Of a stretch of DNA of 64,000 bases, positions 18,512 to 27,405 are shown piece after piece. Origin of the DNA: Thermoplasmatota archaeon. Lineage in GTDB: Archaea > Thermoplasmatota > B47-G6 > B47-G6B > 47-G6. Position 1 is the first letter of the stretch; each line of letters starts with the position of its first letter. A program made the position numbers and the translations under genes. The notes beneath the pieces are model-generated. The model was not told where the DNA came from and searched no databases. It worked only from the letters and a program-made list of their open reading frames with translations. The stretch spans positions 1-64,000 of the forward strand of contig JAPDJS010000011.1 in NCBI GenBank assembly GCA_029258975.1. Reading direction: 5' to 3'.

Positions 18512-18618
18512 AGCTATCACCCTCAAATTTTTGTATCTGTCCTAAGAGAGATGTCAAAGGGACTATTTTCTAAAATGTTAAATCTTAAATATAAGCCTCA
18601 AACATAAAGTATTATTAG

Positions 18619-18765
18619 CAGAGCAAGACCCCCACAGAATTATTTGTTGAGATCGTTTTTGCTGAGCTACATGTTCTGTCTTGGAGGAAATTAGATGACA
18701 GGCACAGGTACAAGCGAGGATACATCAACAGGATATTTGGTGCCGTATCATACTCCTGCTTCTAG
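18619..18765 (+). pseudogene. Unidentified coding relic upstream of threonine dehydrogenase
   Basis: Between TAG 18616 and TAG 18763 one frame encodes 48 protein-like residues (ELFVEIVFAELHVLSWRKL, then HRYKRGYINRIFGAVSYS) but has no start codon with a Shine-Dalgarno. It may be the remains of a transposase or other gene. I cannot name the family and give it low weight. Confidence 0.22.
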
Positions 18766-18786
18766 GATGTTTATGGGGTGGTTTTA

Positions 18787-19731
18787 GTGAGGATTCTCGT
18801 TACGGGCGCATGTGGCCAAATAGGATCTGAGCTAGTACCCATGCTAAGAAAAAAGTATGGCAAAGAGAATGTGGTAGCATCCGACATAGTTGTCGAGAAG
18901 CTAGAGAAACTTTCAGAACCATATGAAGTCCTGAACGTATTAGATAGAGAAAAATTAGATGCGATAATTAAGGAATACGAAATAGATGCCATATATCATC
19001 TTGCCGCAATACTTTCTGCTAAAGGAGAAGAAAATCCGCAACTATGTTTTCAAGTTAACGTAAATGGTGTATACAACGTACTAGAAGCGGCAAGGCTCGG
19101 AGGTGTTGAGAAGGTAATAATACCAAGCACAATTGCAGTCTTTGGTCCTGAAACGCCTGACTATCCTAAAGAAGTGACAATACTAAAGCCCAGAACCATG
19201 TACGGCATCTCGAAGGTCTTTGCAGAGCTCGCTGGAGAGTACTACTACAACAAGTATGGCCTAGATGTCAGAGGAGTAAGATTGCCAGGAGTTATAAGCT
19301 GGAAGACGCCGCCAGGGGGAGGTACTACAGACTACGCCGTAGAGGCCTTCTATGCAGCGATTGAGAAAGGACACTATACGTACTTCGTAAGCGAGGACAC
19401 GACACTTCCAATGATGTATATGCCAGATGCATTAAAGGCGTTAACACAACTCGCAGAGGCAGACCCAACAAGATTGAGGTTTAGGTTCTATAATGTCGTA
19501 GGAATGAGCTTCTCTGCGAAGGAACTAACAGAAGTTATAAAGAAGCTCATACCACACTTCACAGCAGATTATAAGCCAGACGAAAGACAAAAAATTGCAG
19601 AGTCTTGGCCTAGCCACATAGATGACAGTGCGGCCCGTGAGGACTGGGACTGGAAACCCGACTGGGATCTTGAAAGAATGGCAAAAGATATGATAGAGAA
19701 TCTCTCCAAAAAGTTGGGTAAGAGTGTTTAA
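18787..19731 (+). CDS. tdh: L-threonine 3-dehydrogenase, SDR (epimerase-like) type
   Basis: Oxidises L-threonine with NAD+ to 2-amino-3-oxobutyrate, the substrate of the next gene. This is the short-chain dehydrogenase form known from Thermoplasma and Flavobacterium, not the zinc MDR form of Thermococcus. The Rossmann loop TGACGQIGSE starts at residue 6. The catalytic pair is Y139-x3-K143 in TMYGISKV with S114-T115 before it, and PGVISWKTPPGGGTTDYAV is a family hallmark. GTG 18787 follows GGGGTGG by about 5 nt; a GTG at 18778 overlaps it. The gap to kbl is 30 nt, so the two form an operon. Confidence 0.87.
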   Translation: MRILVTGACGQIGSELVPMLRKKYGKENVVASDIVVEKLEKLSEPYEVLNVLDREKLDAIIKEYEIDAIYHLAAILSAKGEENPQLCFQVNVNGVYNVLEAARLGGVEKVIIPSTIAVFGPETPDYPKEVTILKPRTMYGISKVFAELAGEYYYNKYGLDVRGVRLPGVISWKTPPGGGTTDYAVEAFYAAIEKGHYTYFVSEDTTLPMMYMPDALKALTQLAEADPTRLRFRFYNVVGMSFSAKELTEVIKKLIPHFTADYKPDERQKIAESWPSHIDDSAAREDWDWKPDWDLERMAKDMIENLSKKLGKSV

Positions 19732-19761
19732 GATATGGAAAGTTTGTGAAGGTGGTGTAGT

Positions 19762-20949
19762 ATGGGAAGACTGGATTGGATTATGGAAGAATTAAAGGAG
19801 CTCAAGGAAAAGGGCTTGTATGTAACCATAAGAGTGCTCGAAAGTGCCCAGGGACCATGGGTGGTAGTTAACGGTAAGAAAGTTTTGAACATGTGTTCAA
19901 ATAACTATCTTGGTCTCGCTGCACACCCAAAGATTAAGGAAGCTGCTATAAGAGCAATACTTGACTACGGTGTTGGTGCCGGCGCTGTAAGAACAATAGC
20001 TGGTACTATGGAGCTACACATAGAGCTAGAAGAAAAATTAGCGAAGTTCAAGAAGAGAGAGGCTGCTATATTGTTCCAGAGCGGATATAACGCAAATCTC
20101 GGAGCAATAAGCGCGATAATAAGAAAAGGAGAAAACGGGGTGTTTATAAGCGAAGAGCTAAACCATGCGAGCATCATCGATGGCATGCGTCTCAGCGGTG
20201 CCCCTAAGGTCATATACAAACACCTTGACATGGAGGACTTAAAGAAGAGGCTTCAGGAGGTTAAGGACGTGAAAAAGAAGCTAATAGTCACCGACGGAGT
20301 TTTCAGCATGGACGGAGACATTGCACCGTTGCCAGAAATCGTAGAACTTGCTCAGAAGTACGACGCGATGGTGTATGTTGACGACGCTCACGGAGAAGGT
20401 GTGCTTGGAGATCACGGGAGAGGTATTGTAGATCACTTCAAGTTACATGACGAAGTAGACTTCGAAATGGGAACTCTCAGTAAGGCATTCGGAGTTATGG
20501 GAGGCTATGTCGCGGGCAGTGAAGAGGCAATAGAATACCTAAAGCAAAGAGCAAGACCATTCTTATTCTCAAGCGCCTTGAATCCTCCTGACGTAGGCGC
20601 TGCGATAGCTGCCGTTGAAATACTACAGCAAAGTGACGAACTTGTTAAGAAGCTATGGGACAACACACACTTCCTACAAAAGGGTCTTAGAGATCTCGGC
20701 TACGATCTTGGAAATACTAAGCATCCGATAACACCAGTAATGCTCTACGACGAGAAACTTGCTCAAGAGTTCAGCAGGAGGTTGTACGAAGAGTACAACA
20801 TATTTGCTCAGGCTATAGTATATCCCACAGTGCCTTTAGGAACAGCAAGAATAAGACTCGAACCTTCAGCAGCACACAGCAAAGAAGATCTAAAATACGT
20901 GATTGATGCGTTTGAAGATCTCGGGAAGAAGACCGGATTCCTCAAGTGA
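19762..20949 (+). CDS. kbl: 2-amino-3-ketobutyrate CoA ligase (glycine C-acetyltransferase)
   Basis: A PLP enzyme of the alpha-oxoamine synthase family, 395 residues, full length. It cleaves 2-amino-3-oxobutyrate with CoA to glycine and acetyl-CoA. K241 in [12 protein letters not shown] binds PLP; H135 (NHASI), D207-D208-x-H210 (VYVDDAH) and the N-terminal SNNYLGL motif are in place. GGTGG precedes ATG 19762. Next to tdh it completes the two-step threonine-to-glycine route. AONS or serine palmitoyltransferase would be alternatives on fold alone, but the context argues strongly for KBL. Confidence 0.92.
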   Translation: MGRLDWIMEELKELKEKGLYVTIRVLESAQGPWVVVNGKKVLNMCSNNYLGLAAHPKIKEAAIRAILDYGVGAGAVRTIAGTMELHIELEEKLAKFKKREAAILFQSGYNANLGAISAIIRKGENGVFISEELNHASIIDGMRLSGAPKVIYKHLDMEDLKKRLQEVKDVKKKLIVTDGVFSMDGDIAPLPEIVELAQKYDAMVYVDDAHGEGVLGDHGRGIVDHFKLHDEVDFEMGTLSKAFGVMGGYVAGSEEAIEYLKQRARPFLFSSALNPPDVGAAIAAVEILQQSDELVKKLWDNTHFLQKGLRDLGYDLGNTKHPITPVMLYDEKLAQEFSRRLYEEYNIFAQAIVYPTVPLGTARIRLEPSAAHSKEDLKYVIDAFEDLGKKTGFLK

Positions 20950-21147
20950 TTTTCCTCTTCCTGTATTTTCCTATTTTTATTTCGATCCCTTAATATAAAG
21001 TCCATAAAGGGGTAACAAGAATGTCCAATTCTTAGGGCACATCTTTTCTCGTAGCAGAGGAGTTATTTCGTGGGTAATCACTTAAATACTTTTTATCTCC
21101 ATAGAAATACTATATCAAAAACCCAACAACACGGGCAGGTGTAAAAA

Positions 21148-21576
21148 ATGGTGGCGGTGGATTTAGTGACCTTTGGAGCTTATATGGCTCATGGTCCTCT
21201 GGGTATAATTGCGGCCCTGGGTTGGGGGATGTTTCTTGTTGTTTTTATAATATCGCTCCTTATTGCAGGGGCTATACTACTGATCGGTGCTAAAGTTGCT
21301 AGAGTAGAGAACGTAACCCTAGGAAAATCAATGCTTGCGGTTCTTGCAGGAAGTGTCCTTGCAGCAATAATTTTGCTTATATTAAGCATTATACCGATAA
21401 TAGGCCGAATACTAGGGCCTATACTAGCAATCATAGCATATGTGTGGGTAATAAAAGCGATATTTAACACGACGTGGGGAAAAGCATTCATAGCGTGGTT
21501 AATGGCAGTGATTGTGCAGATAATTGTTGTCGTCGTGATAGTAATGGCCACAGCAGGTATAGGCGCCCTTTTATAA
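21148..21576 (+). CDS. Four-helix membrane protein of unknown function
   Basis: A 142-residue protein with four strongly hydrophobic helices (about 14-45, 58-85, 85-105 and 112-140) and few charges. Gly and Ile dominate. AGGTG lies about 7 nt before ATG 21148. It is reminiscent of small Yip1-like archaeal membrane proteins, but I see no diagnostic motif. It appears monocistronic. Confidence 0.6.
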   Translation: MVAVDLVTFGAYMAHGPLGIIAALGWGMFLVVFIISLLIAGAILLIGAKVARVENVTLGKSMLAVLAGSVLAAIILLILSIIPIIGRILGPILAIIAYVWVIKAIFNTTWGKAFIAWLMAVIVQIIVVVVIVMATAGIGALL

Positions 21577-21732
21577 GTTATTTTATTTTGTTTTGAGAGA
21601 ATATTGTTTCACCTTTTCTTAAGGATCTTTATGGAAAACTATAGACTCCGCACATCTTCACGGGTATTGTCTTTTTAGCATGTGCAGGAGAAATTAGAAA
21701 CTCAGATAGGGTCTCATTATGGTGTTTAGGTG

Positions 21733-22552
21733 ATGACTTTGAAGATAATTGACTTTCATGTTCACATACCGTTTGATGTTGAGAGAAAGGGAGTTAATCC
21801 AAAAGAGATTGCTGAGAACCTCATTGAGTGGATGAATAGAACATCCATTGATATCGCAGTAGTTTTACCTAATATCTCCTTACATATCTAACGAATATTT
21901 AGCCAAGGTTGTTGTGTACGAGCCAAAAAGATTGATAGGTTTTGCCTCTGTTGTACCAAATCCTGTTGATATTGCCATAGAAGAGCTTAAGAACGCAATT
22001 GTAGATCTTGGACTAAGAGGACTAAAGCTGCATCCTGGGATGCAGGGATTCTGTCTTAAAAACGTCCATCTCTGGAGAGTGTTAGATTTTGCCGGAAAAG
22101 AGTTAGGAATACCTGTAATTATTGATGCGATGTTGGGCGATTTCTCTTCGCTTTATTTTAAGGGGTCCTACTTACCTTCGATGAATAGCATTGAAGACTA
22201 TGCCCTTTTGCCATTTGTAGTACCCAATACAAAAATAGTACTAGCCCATATGGGAGGTGCATTTCATTTCGAAGATGTTCTTCTCATTGCTACAAACAAA
22301 AACGTTTGCGTTGATACCTCATATAGCATCGTAACGATCGCCGAAAAAATAGGTGTTGAGAAACTAGCGAGATATATCAAAGCACTAGGTCCAGAGAAGT
22401 TTATTTTTGGCAGCGACACTATCTTAGGGGTCACCCCTGAAGAATACAGCGCAAAGAGGCAAATTGAGATCATTAACCAGATGAATCTAGCAAAAGACGA
22501 AAAAGAACTCATATTTTATAAAAATGCTATAGAATTGCTTGGAATTTTCTAA
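21733..22552 (+). pseudogene. Amidohydrolase family 2 gene broken by a +1 frameshift
   Basis: The frame from ATG 21733 (or TTG 21739, with AGGTGA 5 nt upstream) encodes KIIDFHVHIPFDVE, including the HxH metal motif, and stops at TAA 21889. The rest lies in the +1 frame from about 21869 (ISPYISNEYLAKVVVYEP) through GLRGLKLHPGMQ, VLAHMGGAFHF and FIFGSDTILG to 22552. Joined after GTT TTA at 21867, it gives one protein of about 270 residues, homologous to the hydrolase at 17750-18511. One extra base near 21867-21870 is enough to break it. A fragment started internally at GTG 21914 would lack the HxH motif and be inactive. Confidence 0.75.
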
Positions 22553-22636
22553 TGAACTAAATTATAAAATTTTTAAACTGCTTTAGATATAAAACTCATC
22601 TGTAGGCCGTTCCTTTGAATTTAGGGGGTGGTATTT

Positions 22637-22906
22637 TTGGAAAAAAGTAGAGGTTTAAAGGCGTTTGAAGGAATCTTAGATACTTGCAAAGTAATACTGC
22701 TTGTTTACTTGCTAGTATTGATAATGATTCCGTTGATCGCTCCTATGATATTTTCTTCGGGAGAGGCGCTTCTTAGTGTCATTGAAACGCTAATAATAGT
22801 TTTTATTCAGGCTCTAATGACAGCAGTGTTCCTTGGTGCGGTTTTTATTCCCTTGCTTAAAGAGATTTATAAGAAGTTAGAGGGGTTGGAAGGAAAACTG
22901 GAATAA
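22637..22906 (+). CDS. Small two-helix membrane protein with a coiled C-terminus
   Basis: An 89-residue protein. Hydrophobic helices lie at about 17-39 and 50-73, followed by an amphipathic charged tail (LLKEIYKKLEGLEGKLE). TTG 22637 follows GGGGGTG by 6 nt; the GTG at 22628 lies within that site. A TATA-like ttataaaatttt is found upstream at 22561. Function unknown. Confidence 0.58.
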   Translation: MEKSRGLKAFEGILDTCKVILLVYLLVLIMIPLIAPMIFSSGEALLSVIETLIIVFIQALMTAVFLGAVFIPLLKEIYKKLEGLEGKLE

Positions 22907-23059
22907 TTCACTTTTTTAATTGTTTTTATTCATCTTTTGTCCAAGTCAAACTTCTCTTTCTGGGTATTATCGATATTTTTAGGTAAAGGTTAAAAGCAAG
23001 TTGTGAAAGATAATTAAGCTGAAGTCATTAGTCATTCTCACTCGCCTCGAGGTGTTTAA

Positions 23060-24478
23060 ATGAAAATATCGGAGAGACTAAAAGAAAAAAGAGAGGATAA
23101 CATCCAAAATGCTATAAGACTCCTGAGGAGGTCCTTAGGCCGCAAGGTTTCAACGGACGAAGCGGATTTGCTATCATATAGCCATGACTATTGGCCCATA
23201 TCACTTCACTGGCTTATAAAGGGAGAGGTCCCTGCGATGCCTGATGTCGTGGTGTGGCCCGAAAGCACAGAGGATGTGCAAGAGATTATGAAAATTGCGT
23301 GGAAACTAGAAGTGCCGGTTTATCCGTACGGTGGCGGCTCTGGAGTTCTCGGTGGTACAGTACCCGAAAAAGGTGGCATAGTAGTAGATCTTAAGAGGAT
23401 GCGAAATGTGGTTACAAACAAGGAAGATCTTATTGTTGAGGCCGAAGCTGGGATAAACGGATACTACTTAGAGAAGTACCTAAACAAAAAAGGATTCACT
23501 TTAGGAAATTTTCCTCAATCACTATATCCTTCTACGCTAGGTGGCTGGATAGCAACTAAGGCCACAGGACAGTTCTCGACGAAGTATGGTGGAATAGAAG
23601 ACATGGTTCTAGGCCTAGAGGTCGTGGTTCCTTGGGGAGATGTTATAACCATTAAGCCACACCCTAGGACAGCAACTGGTCCGGGACTAAAGGAGCTCTT
23701 TATAGGCAGCGAGGGAGTTTTGGGGATTATAACAAAGGCCTGGCTGAAAATATGGCCATTGCCGGAAGAAAGAGTGTATCTATCTTTTATATCTGAGAGC
23801 ATAGAGGATGCTATTGAATCCGTGCGGAGAATTCTTCGTAGAGGTGCGAGACCTGCTGTGATTAGGATATACGACGTAATAGAGACAAAAAGACATTTTT
23901 ACGCATTTGAAGAAGTCTATGGAAAAGTTATGACTGTAATGATCATTGAGGGAGACTCCAAAATAGTAGAAGCAGAAAGAAAAATTGTAGAGGAGGAATT
24001 TAGGGGAAGGCCCTATGGGGAAGATCCCGTAAAGCACTGGCTTGAGACAAGATTCAACGTGAAAGAAGCCTCTGAATTTGCCCCTCTAGGTGTCGTTTTT
24101 GATACTATAGAAGTTTCAACAACGTGGAAGAATGCTGCAAAGCTATACTACAACGTTGCAAATGCAATGAAATCTGTTAAAGGCGTTTTGTTTGCCTCTG
24201 CACACGCATCCCACTTCTATCCACAAGGACTTTGCTTCTATTTCACGTTCGCAGGAGTGTCGAGAGGAGATCCCTACGAATTCTACAAGAACGTTTGGGA
24301 CGCTGCTATGAGAGCAACGCTTGAAAGCGGAGGATCTATAAGTCATCATCACGGTATAGGGAGGCACAGAAGAAAATGGCTTCCTGAAGAGCTTGGATCT
24401 GCTTTTGAGATTCTTTCTAGGATAAAGAAGGTCATAGACGATAAGAACATCATGAATCCGGGAAACTTGGGGGTGTAA
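23060..24478 (+). CDS. FAD-linked oxidase of the alkyldihydroxyacetonephosphate synthase (AGPS) type
   Basis: A 472-residue flavoprotein of the vanillyl-alcohol oxidase/PCMH fold. The FAD-binding domain (about 65-240) shows PYGGGSGVLGG and FIGSEGVLGIIT. Near the C-terminus it carries GGSISHHHGIGRHRRKWL. The triple histidine is the hallmark of AGPS, whereas glycolate and D-lactate oxidases have a single E-H-G at this place. AGPS exchanges the acyl chain of acyl-DHAP for an alkyl ether. Here the gene leads an operon with GlpC/GlpA-like redox proteins and an FGGY kinase, which suggests an oxidation or ether-related step on a glycerol phosphate compound (inference). GAGGTG precedes ATG 23060; the next gene follows after 3 nt. 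Confidence 0.84.
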   Translation: MKISERLKEKREDNIQNAIRLLRRSLGRKVSTDEADLLSYSHDYWPISLHWLIKGEVPAMPDVVVWPESTEDVQEIMKIAWKLEVPVYPYGGGSGVLGGTVPEKGGIVVDLKRMRNVVTNKEDLIVEAEAGINGYYLEKYLNKKGFTLGNFPQSLYPSTLGGWIATKATGQFSTKYGGIEDMVLGLEVVVPWGDVITIKPHPRTATGPGLKELFIGSEGVLGIITKAWLKIWPLPEERVYLSFISESIEDAIESVRRILRRGARPAVIRIYDVIETKRHFYAFEEVYGKVMTVMIIEGDSKIVEAERKIVEEEFRGRPYGEDPVKHWLETRFNVKEASEFAPLGVVFDTIEVSTTWKNAAKLYYNVANAMKSVKGVLFASAHASHFYPQGLCFYFTFAGVSRGDPYEFYKNVWDAAMRATLESGGSISHHHGIGRHRRKWLPEELGSAFEILSRIKKVIDDKNIMNPGNLGV

Positions 24479-24481
24479 CGC

Positions 24482-25639
24482 TTGCCCGGTAAATGGGACT
24501 GGCTTAAAGACGAGTTAAAAGGAATAAAGGCCATCAGGAATTTACCCCTTATATTGAAATTTATAGGAGGAAAAATAAAGGGACCAGATGATCTCGTAAA
24601 GTGTGCTTTATGTCCAAACATGTGTAGACACGTATGTCCTGTGAGCATCGTAGACGGTAGAGAGACTACATCTCCTGCAGGAAAAGCTAGGATAGCGTTT
24701 TTCATAAGAGAAGGAATAATAGAACTTAACGAGGAGAATCTGAGGCCACTATATATGTGTCTCTCGTGCGATCTCTGCTCTCAATATTGTCCGTTTGGCT
24801 TTTCCGTTTCGGACCTCATAAGAACTGTAAAAGAAGATGCTATTGTGAAAGGAATAACCTTTAAGGAATTTTCCGAAGTTTTTGAAAATCTTGAAAAGTA
24901 CAGTAACGTATACGGAGAGTCACATAATATTGTGGAGAGCACCCAAGAGGGGGACGTACTATACATTAGAGGGTGTACAATTAGAAAGTATTATCCTGAA
25001 ACCTCAGAAAAAGTTATAGTGCTAATTAAGTCCCTTGGCTTTAGGCCTTTTATAATAGACGAAGATTGCTGTGGAATTCCAGCATATAATCTTGGGAATA
25101 CTGAGCTTTTTAAGAAAATAGCTAAGAAACAAGCTGAAAAGATAAACGCAACAAATTCTAAGCTTGTCGTTACCTCGTGCCCCTCATGTGCTTACGCCTA
25201 TCGCGTGTTGTATCCAAAATATGGAATAAAGATCGAAGCCAAAATATTACATATCACAGAGTTCATTGAAGAGAACATCGAAAAACTTCCCAGCCTGAGG
25301 CTTAAGGAAATCATTACTATCCACGACCCATGTAAGTTAGCTGTAGGATTAGACAAGCCCGAGATAATAAAGAGAATCCTAGAGAAAATAGAGGGCATCG
25401 AAATAAGACTTCCGAGAAGATATGGGAAAGAAACATTCTGCTGTGGACATGGCGGAAGCGCTATTTCAAGGATAAATCCTAGCTTATCGACGGAGATCAC
25501 TCTCGAAAGGATTAAAGAGCTTAAGGAGGAGGCAGCGTTAATAGTCACAGCGTGCCCTACTTGTAGGAAGGCATTCGAAGATCTCGGCGAAAGTGTGACG
25601 GATATAACGGAAATAATTTTAAGGGCCATGGAGGGATAG
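24482..25639 (+). CDS. GlpC/GlcF-like iron-sulfur protein with two CCG domains
   Basis: A 385-residue electron-transfer subunit. Two [4Fe-4S] motifs lie in the N-terminal third (CALCPNMCRHVCP and CLSCDLCSQYCP). Two cysteine-rich CCG domains follow: DEDCCGIPAYN with a second CPSC, and FCCGHGGSA with CPTC. Such proteins take electrons from a flavoprotein (GlpA or GlcD/Dld) and pass them to quinones or heterodisulfide-like partners. TTG 24482 follows GGGGGTG by about 6 nt and lies 3 nt after the AGPS-like gene, so the two are probably one complex. There are no membrane helices; attachment may be by an amphipathic segment. Confidence 0.85.
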   Translation: MPGKWDWLKDELKGIKAIRNLPLILKFIGGKIKGPDDLVKCALCPNMCRHVCPVSIVDGRETTSPAGKARIAFFIREGIIELNEENLRPLYMCLSCDLCSQYCPFGFSVSDLIRTVKEDAIVKGITFKEFSEVFENLEKYSNVYGESHNIVESTQEGDVLYIRGCTIRKYYPETSEKVIVLIKSLGFRPFIIDEDCCGIPAYNLGNTELFKKIAKKQAEKINATNSKLVVTSCPSCAYAYRVLYPKYGIKIEAKILHITEFIEENIEKLPSLRLKEIITIHDPCKLAVGLDKPEIIKRILEKIEGIEIRLPRRYGKETFCCGHGGSAISRINPSLSTEITLERIKELKEEAALIVTACPTCRKAFEDLGESVTDITEIILRAMEG

Positions 25640-25641
25640 TC

Positions 25642-27405
25642 GTGACCTCTTTGGCCCGTAAAGTTTCTAAGGTTCTTAGAAAATTTCCGTATGACATATC
25701 ATTTGACATAAGAGATAATATTGTCTTTCTTTACGGCAACGTAGATAACTACGAAGACTGGGTGGAAATAGGCCTAGCAGTGGGAAGCATAAAGGGCGTA
25801 GATGGCGTAGTAAACAAAATCAGGTGGAAAGGATATCCAGAAAACGAGTTATTGAGGAAAGAGGAGAGAAGAAAGAAAACATATGAAGAAAACAAGGACA
25901 AAATCGTTGGAGAATATGACGTCGTAATAGTAGGCGGCGGAGTTATAGGAGCAGCAATAGCAAGGGAGTTATCCCGGTATAGACTCAAAATAGCCTTGTT
26001 AGAAAAGAGTACAGATGTATCAACGGGGGCTTCAAAGGCAAACAACGGCATGATACATCCCGGAGTAGCACCTCCTAGAAAAACATTAAAGAGAGAACTA
26101 AACGTTCGTGGGAACACCCTATACGAAAAATGGGCAAAAGAGTTGAATTTTAGGTTTAAGAGGGTAGGAAGCCTATGGTTAATAACGAGGAGGAGCTTAG
26201 AAGCTTATAAGAAATATTTGCCAGGACCTATATACCTCTTTGTCCTTAAATACGTCCTTCCTGGAATCATAAAGCTTAAGGGCGTTCTTAATGGTGTCAA
26301 AGGGATAAAGGTGATTCGAGGAAAAAGGATTTGGGAATTAGAACCTTACGCTACGAAAGACGCTGTAGCAGCTGTATATATACCTTCTACTGCTATTGTA
26401 GACCCTTATGAAGTCACGGTCGCTCTCATAGAGAATGCAAAGATGAATGGTGTGGACATATTTCTTAAAACAGAAGTTGTTGGCTTTATAAAGGAAGATA
26501 ACATCGTTAAGGGTGTTGTAACGAATAGAGGGACATTTTTGTGCAGATATGTTGTCAATGCTGCTGGAGTATATGCTGACGAGGTTGCAGAGCTTGCTGG
26601 AGCAAGAGAATATACTATACACCCTAGAAAAGGTATAGAGCTTTTGTTCCATAAGGATACGGGAGAATACGTCAGACATTGCCTTGCTGAGATAATACTC
26701 CCGACGCCTAAAAGAACAAAAGGTGGAGGAATAAATCCCGCAGTGCATGGAAACGTTATATGGGGACCTACAGCGACTGAAGTACCAGATAAAGAGGATA
26801 CATCTGTTAAGAGGGAAGAGATTGAGCTTGTTCTTAAGAGATATTCTCCCATTCTGCCTAGTTTTCCAAAGAATATGATGATTAGGTACTTCGCTGGTGT
26901 AAGGGCGCCTACATTTACTGAGGACTTCATAATAAGACCCGCAAAATGGGTCAAAAATTTCCTACACGTCGCAGGTATACAATCCCCAGGCCTTGCCTCA
27001 GCACCAGCAATAGCAGAGTACGCAATAGAATGCCTTAGGAACATGGGCCTTAAACTCGTTGAAAAAACGGATTTTAATCCCTGTAGGACACCCATACCTA
27101 GAGTTTCCGAAATGAATCTAGAAGAGCTTAATAAGAGAATAAAAGAAGACCCCAGATGGGGAAAGATTGTCTGCACCTGTGAAATGGTCTCAGAGGCAGA
27201 GATTGTAGAAGCGATAAGAAGAGGAGCTACAACCATTGATGCCGTAAAGAGACGCACTAGGGCTGGCATGGGAGATTGTCAGGGAAGCTACTGCACACTC
27301 AGAATTGCGGAAATTATCTCTAGAGAACTGGGAATCCCGCTTAATGATGTGCTAAAAGAAGAAGGAAAACTTTTTGACGGACCAGTAAGAGGTGAGAAGA
27401 TGTGA
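25642..27405 (+). CDS. GlpA-like FAD-dependent dehydrogenase with N-terminal BON domain and C-terminal [2Fe-2S] (BFD) domain
   Basis: A 587-residue protein. Residues 1-70 form a BON-like module (DISFDIRDNIVFLYGNV then IKGVDGVVNKIRW). The DAO fold follows from about 93 with VVIVGGGVIGAAIARELSR and runs to about 480. A BFD-type Fe-S domain closes it with C-T-C (IVCTCEMVSEAEI) and C-x4-C (GDCQGSYC). Related archaeal enzymes oxidise sn-glycerol-3-phosphate to DHAP. The copy at 58535-60031 lacks the BON module. GTG 25642 follows GGAGGGAT by 4-5 nt. The stop overlaps the next start by 4 nt. Substrate may differ from G3P given the atypical kinase in this operon. Confidence 0.86.
   Translation: MTSLARKVSKVLRKFPYDISFDIRDNIVFLYGNVDNYEDWVEIGLAVGSIKGVDGVVNKIRWKGYPENELLRKEERRKKTYEENKDKIVGEYDVVIVGGGVIGAAIARELSRYRLKIALLEKSTDVSTGASKANNGMIHPGVAPPRKTLKRELNVRGNTLYEKWAKELNFRFKRVGSLWLITRRSLEAYKKYLPGPIYLFVLKYVLPGIIKLKGVLNGVKGIKVIRGKRIWELEPYATKDAVAAVYIPSTAIVDPYEVTVALIENAKMNGVDIFLKTEVVGFIKEDNIVKGVVTNRGTFLCRYVVNAAGVYADEVAELAGAREYTIHPRKGIELLFHKDTGEYVRHCLAEIILPTPKRTKGGGINPAVHGNVIWGPTATEVPDKEDTSVKREEIELVLKRYSPILPSFPKNMMIRYFAGVRAPTFTEDFIIRPAKWVKNFLHVAGIQSPGLASAPAIAEYAIECLRNMGLKLVEKTDFNPCRTPIPRVSEMNLEELNKRIKEDPRWGKIVCTCEMVSEAEIVEAIRRGATTIDAVKRRTRAGMGDCQGSYCTLRIAEIISRELGIPLNDVLKEEGKLFDGPVRGEKM

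Noticed and set aside
26406..27269. A 287-codon minus-strand frame inside the BON-GlpA gene
   Set aside because: It is the mirror of a strongly supported coding frame, has low-complexity serine-rich translation and no start signal.
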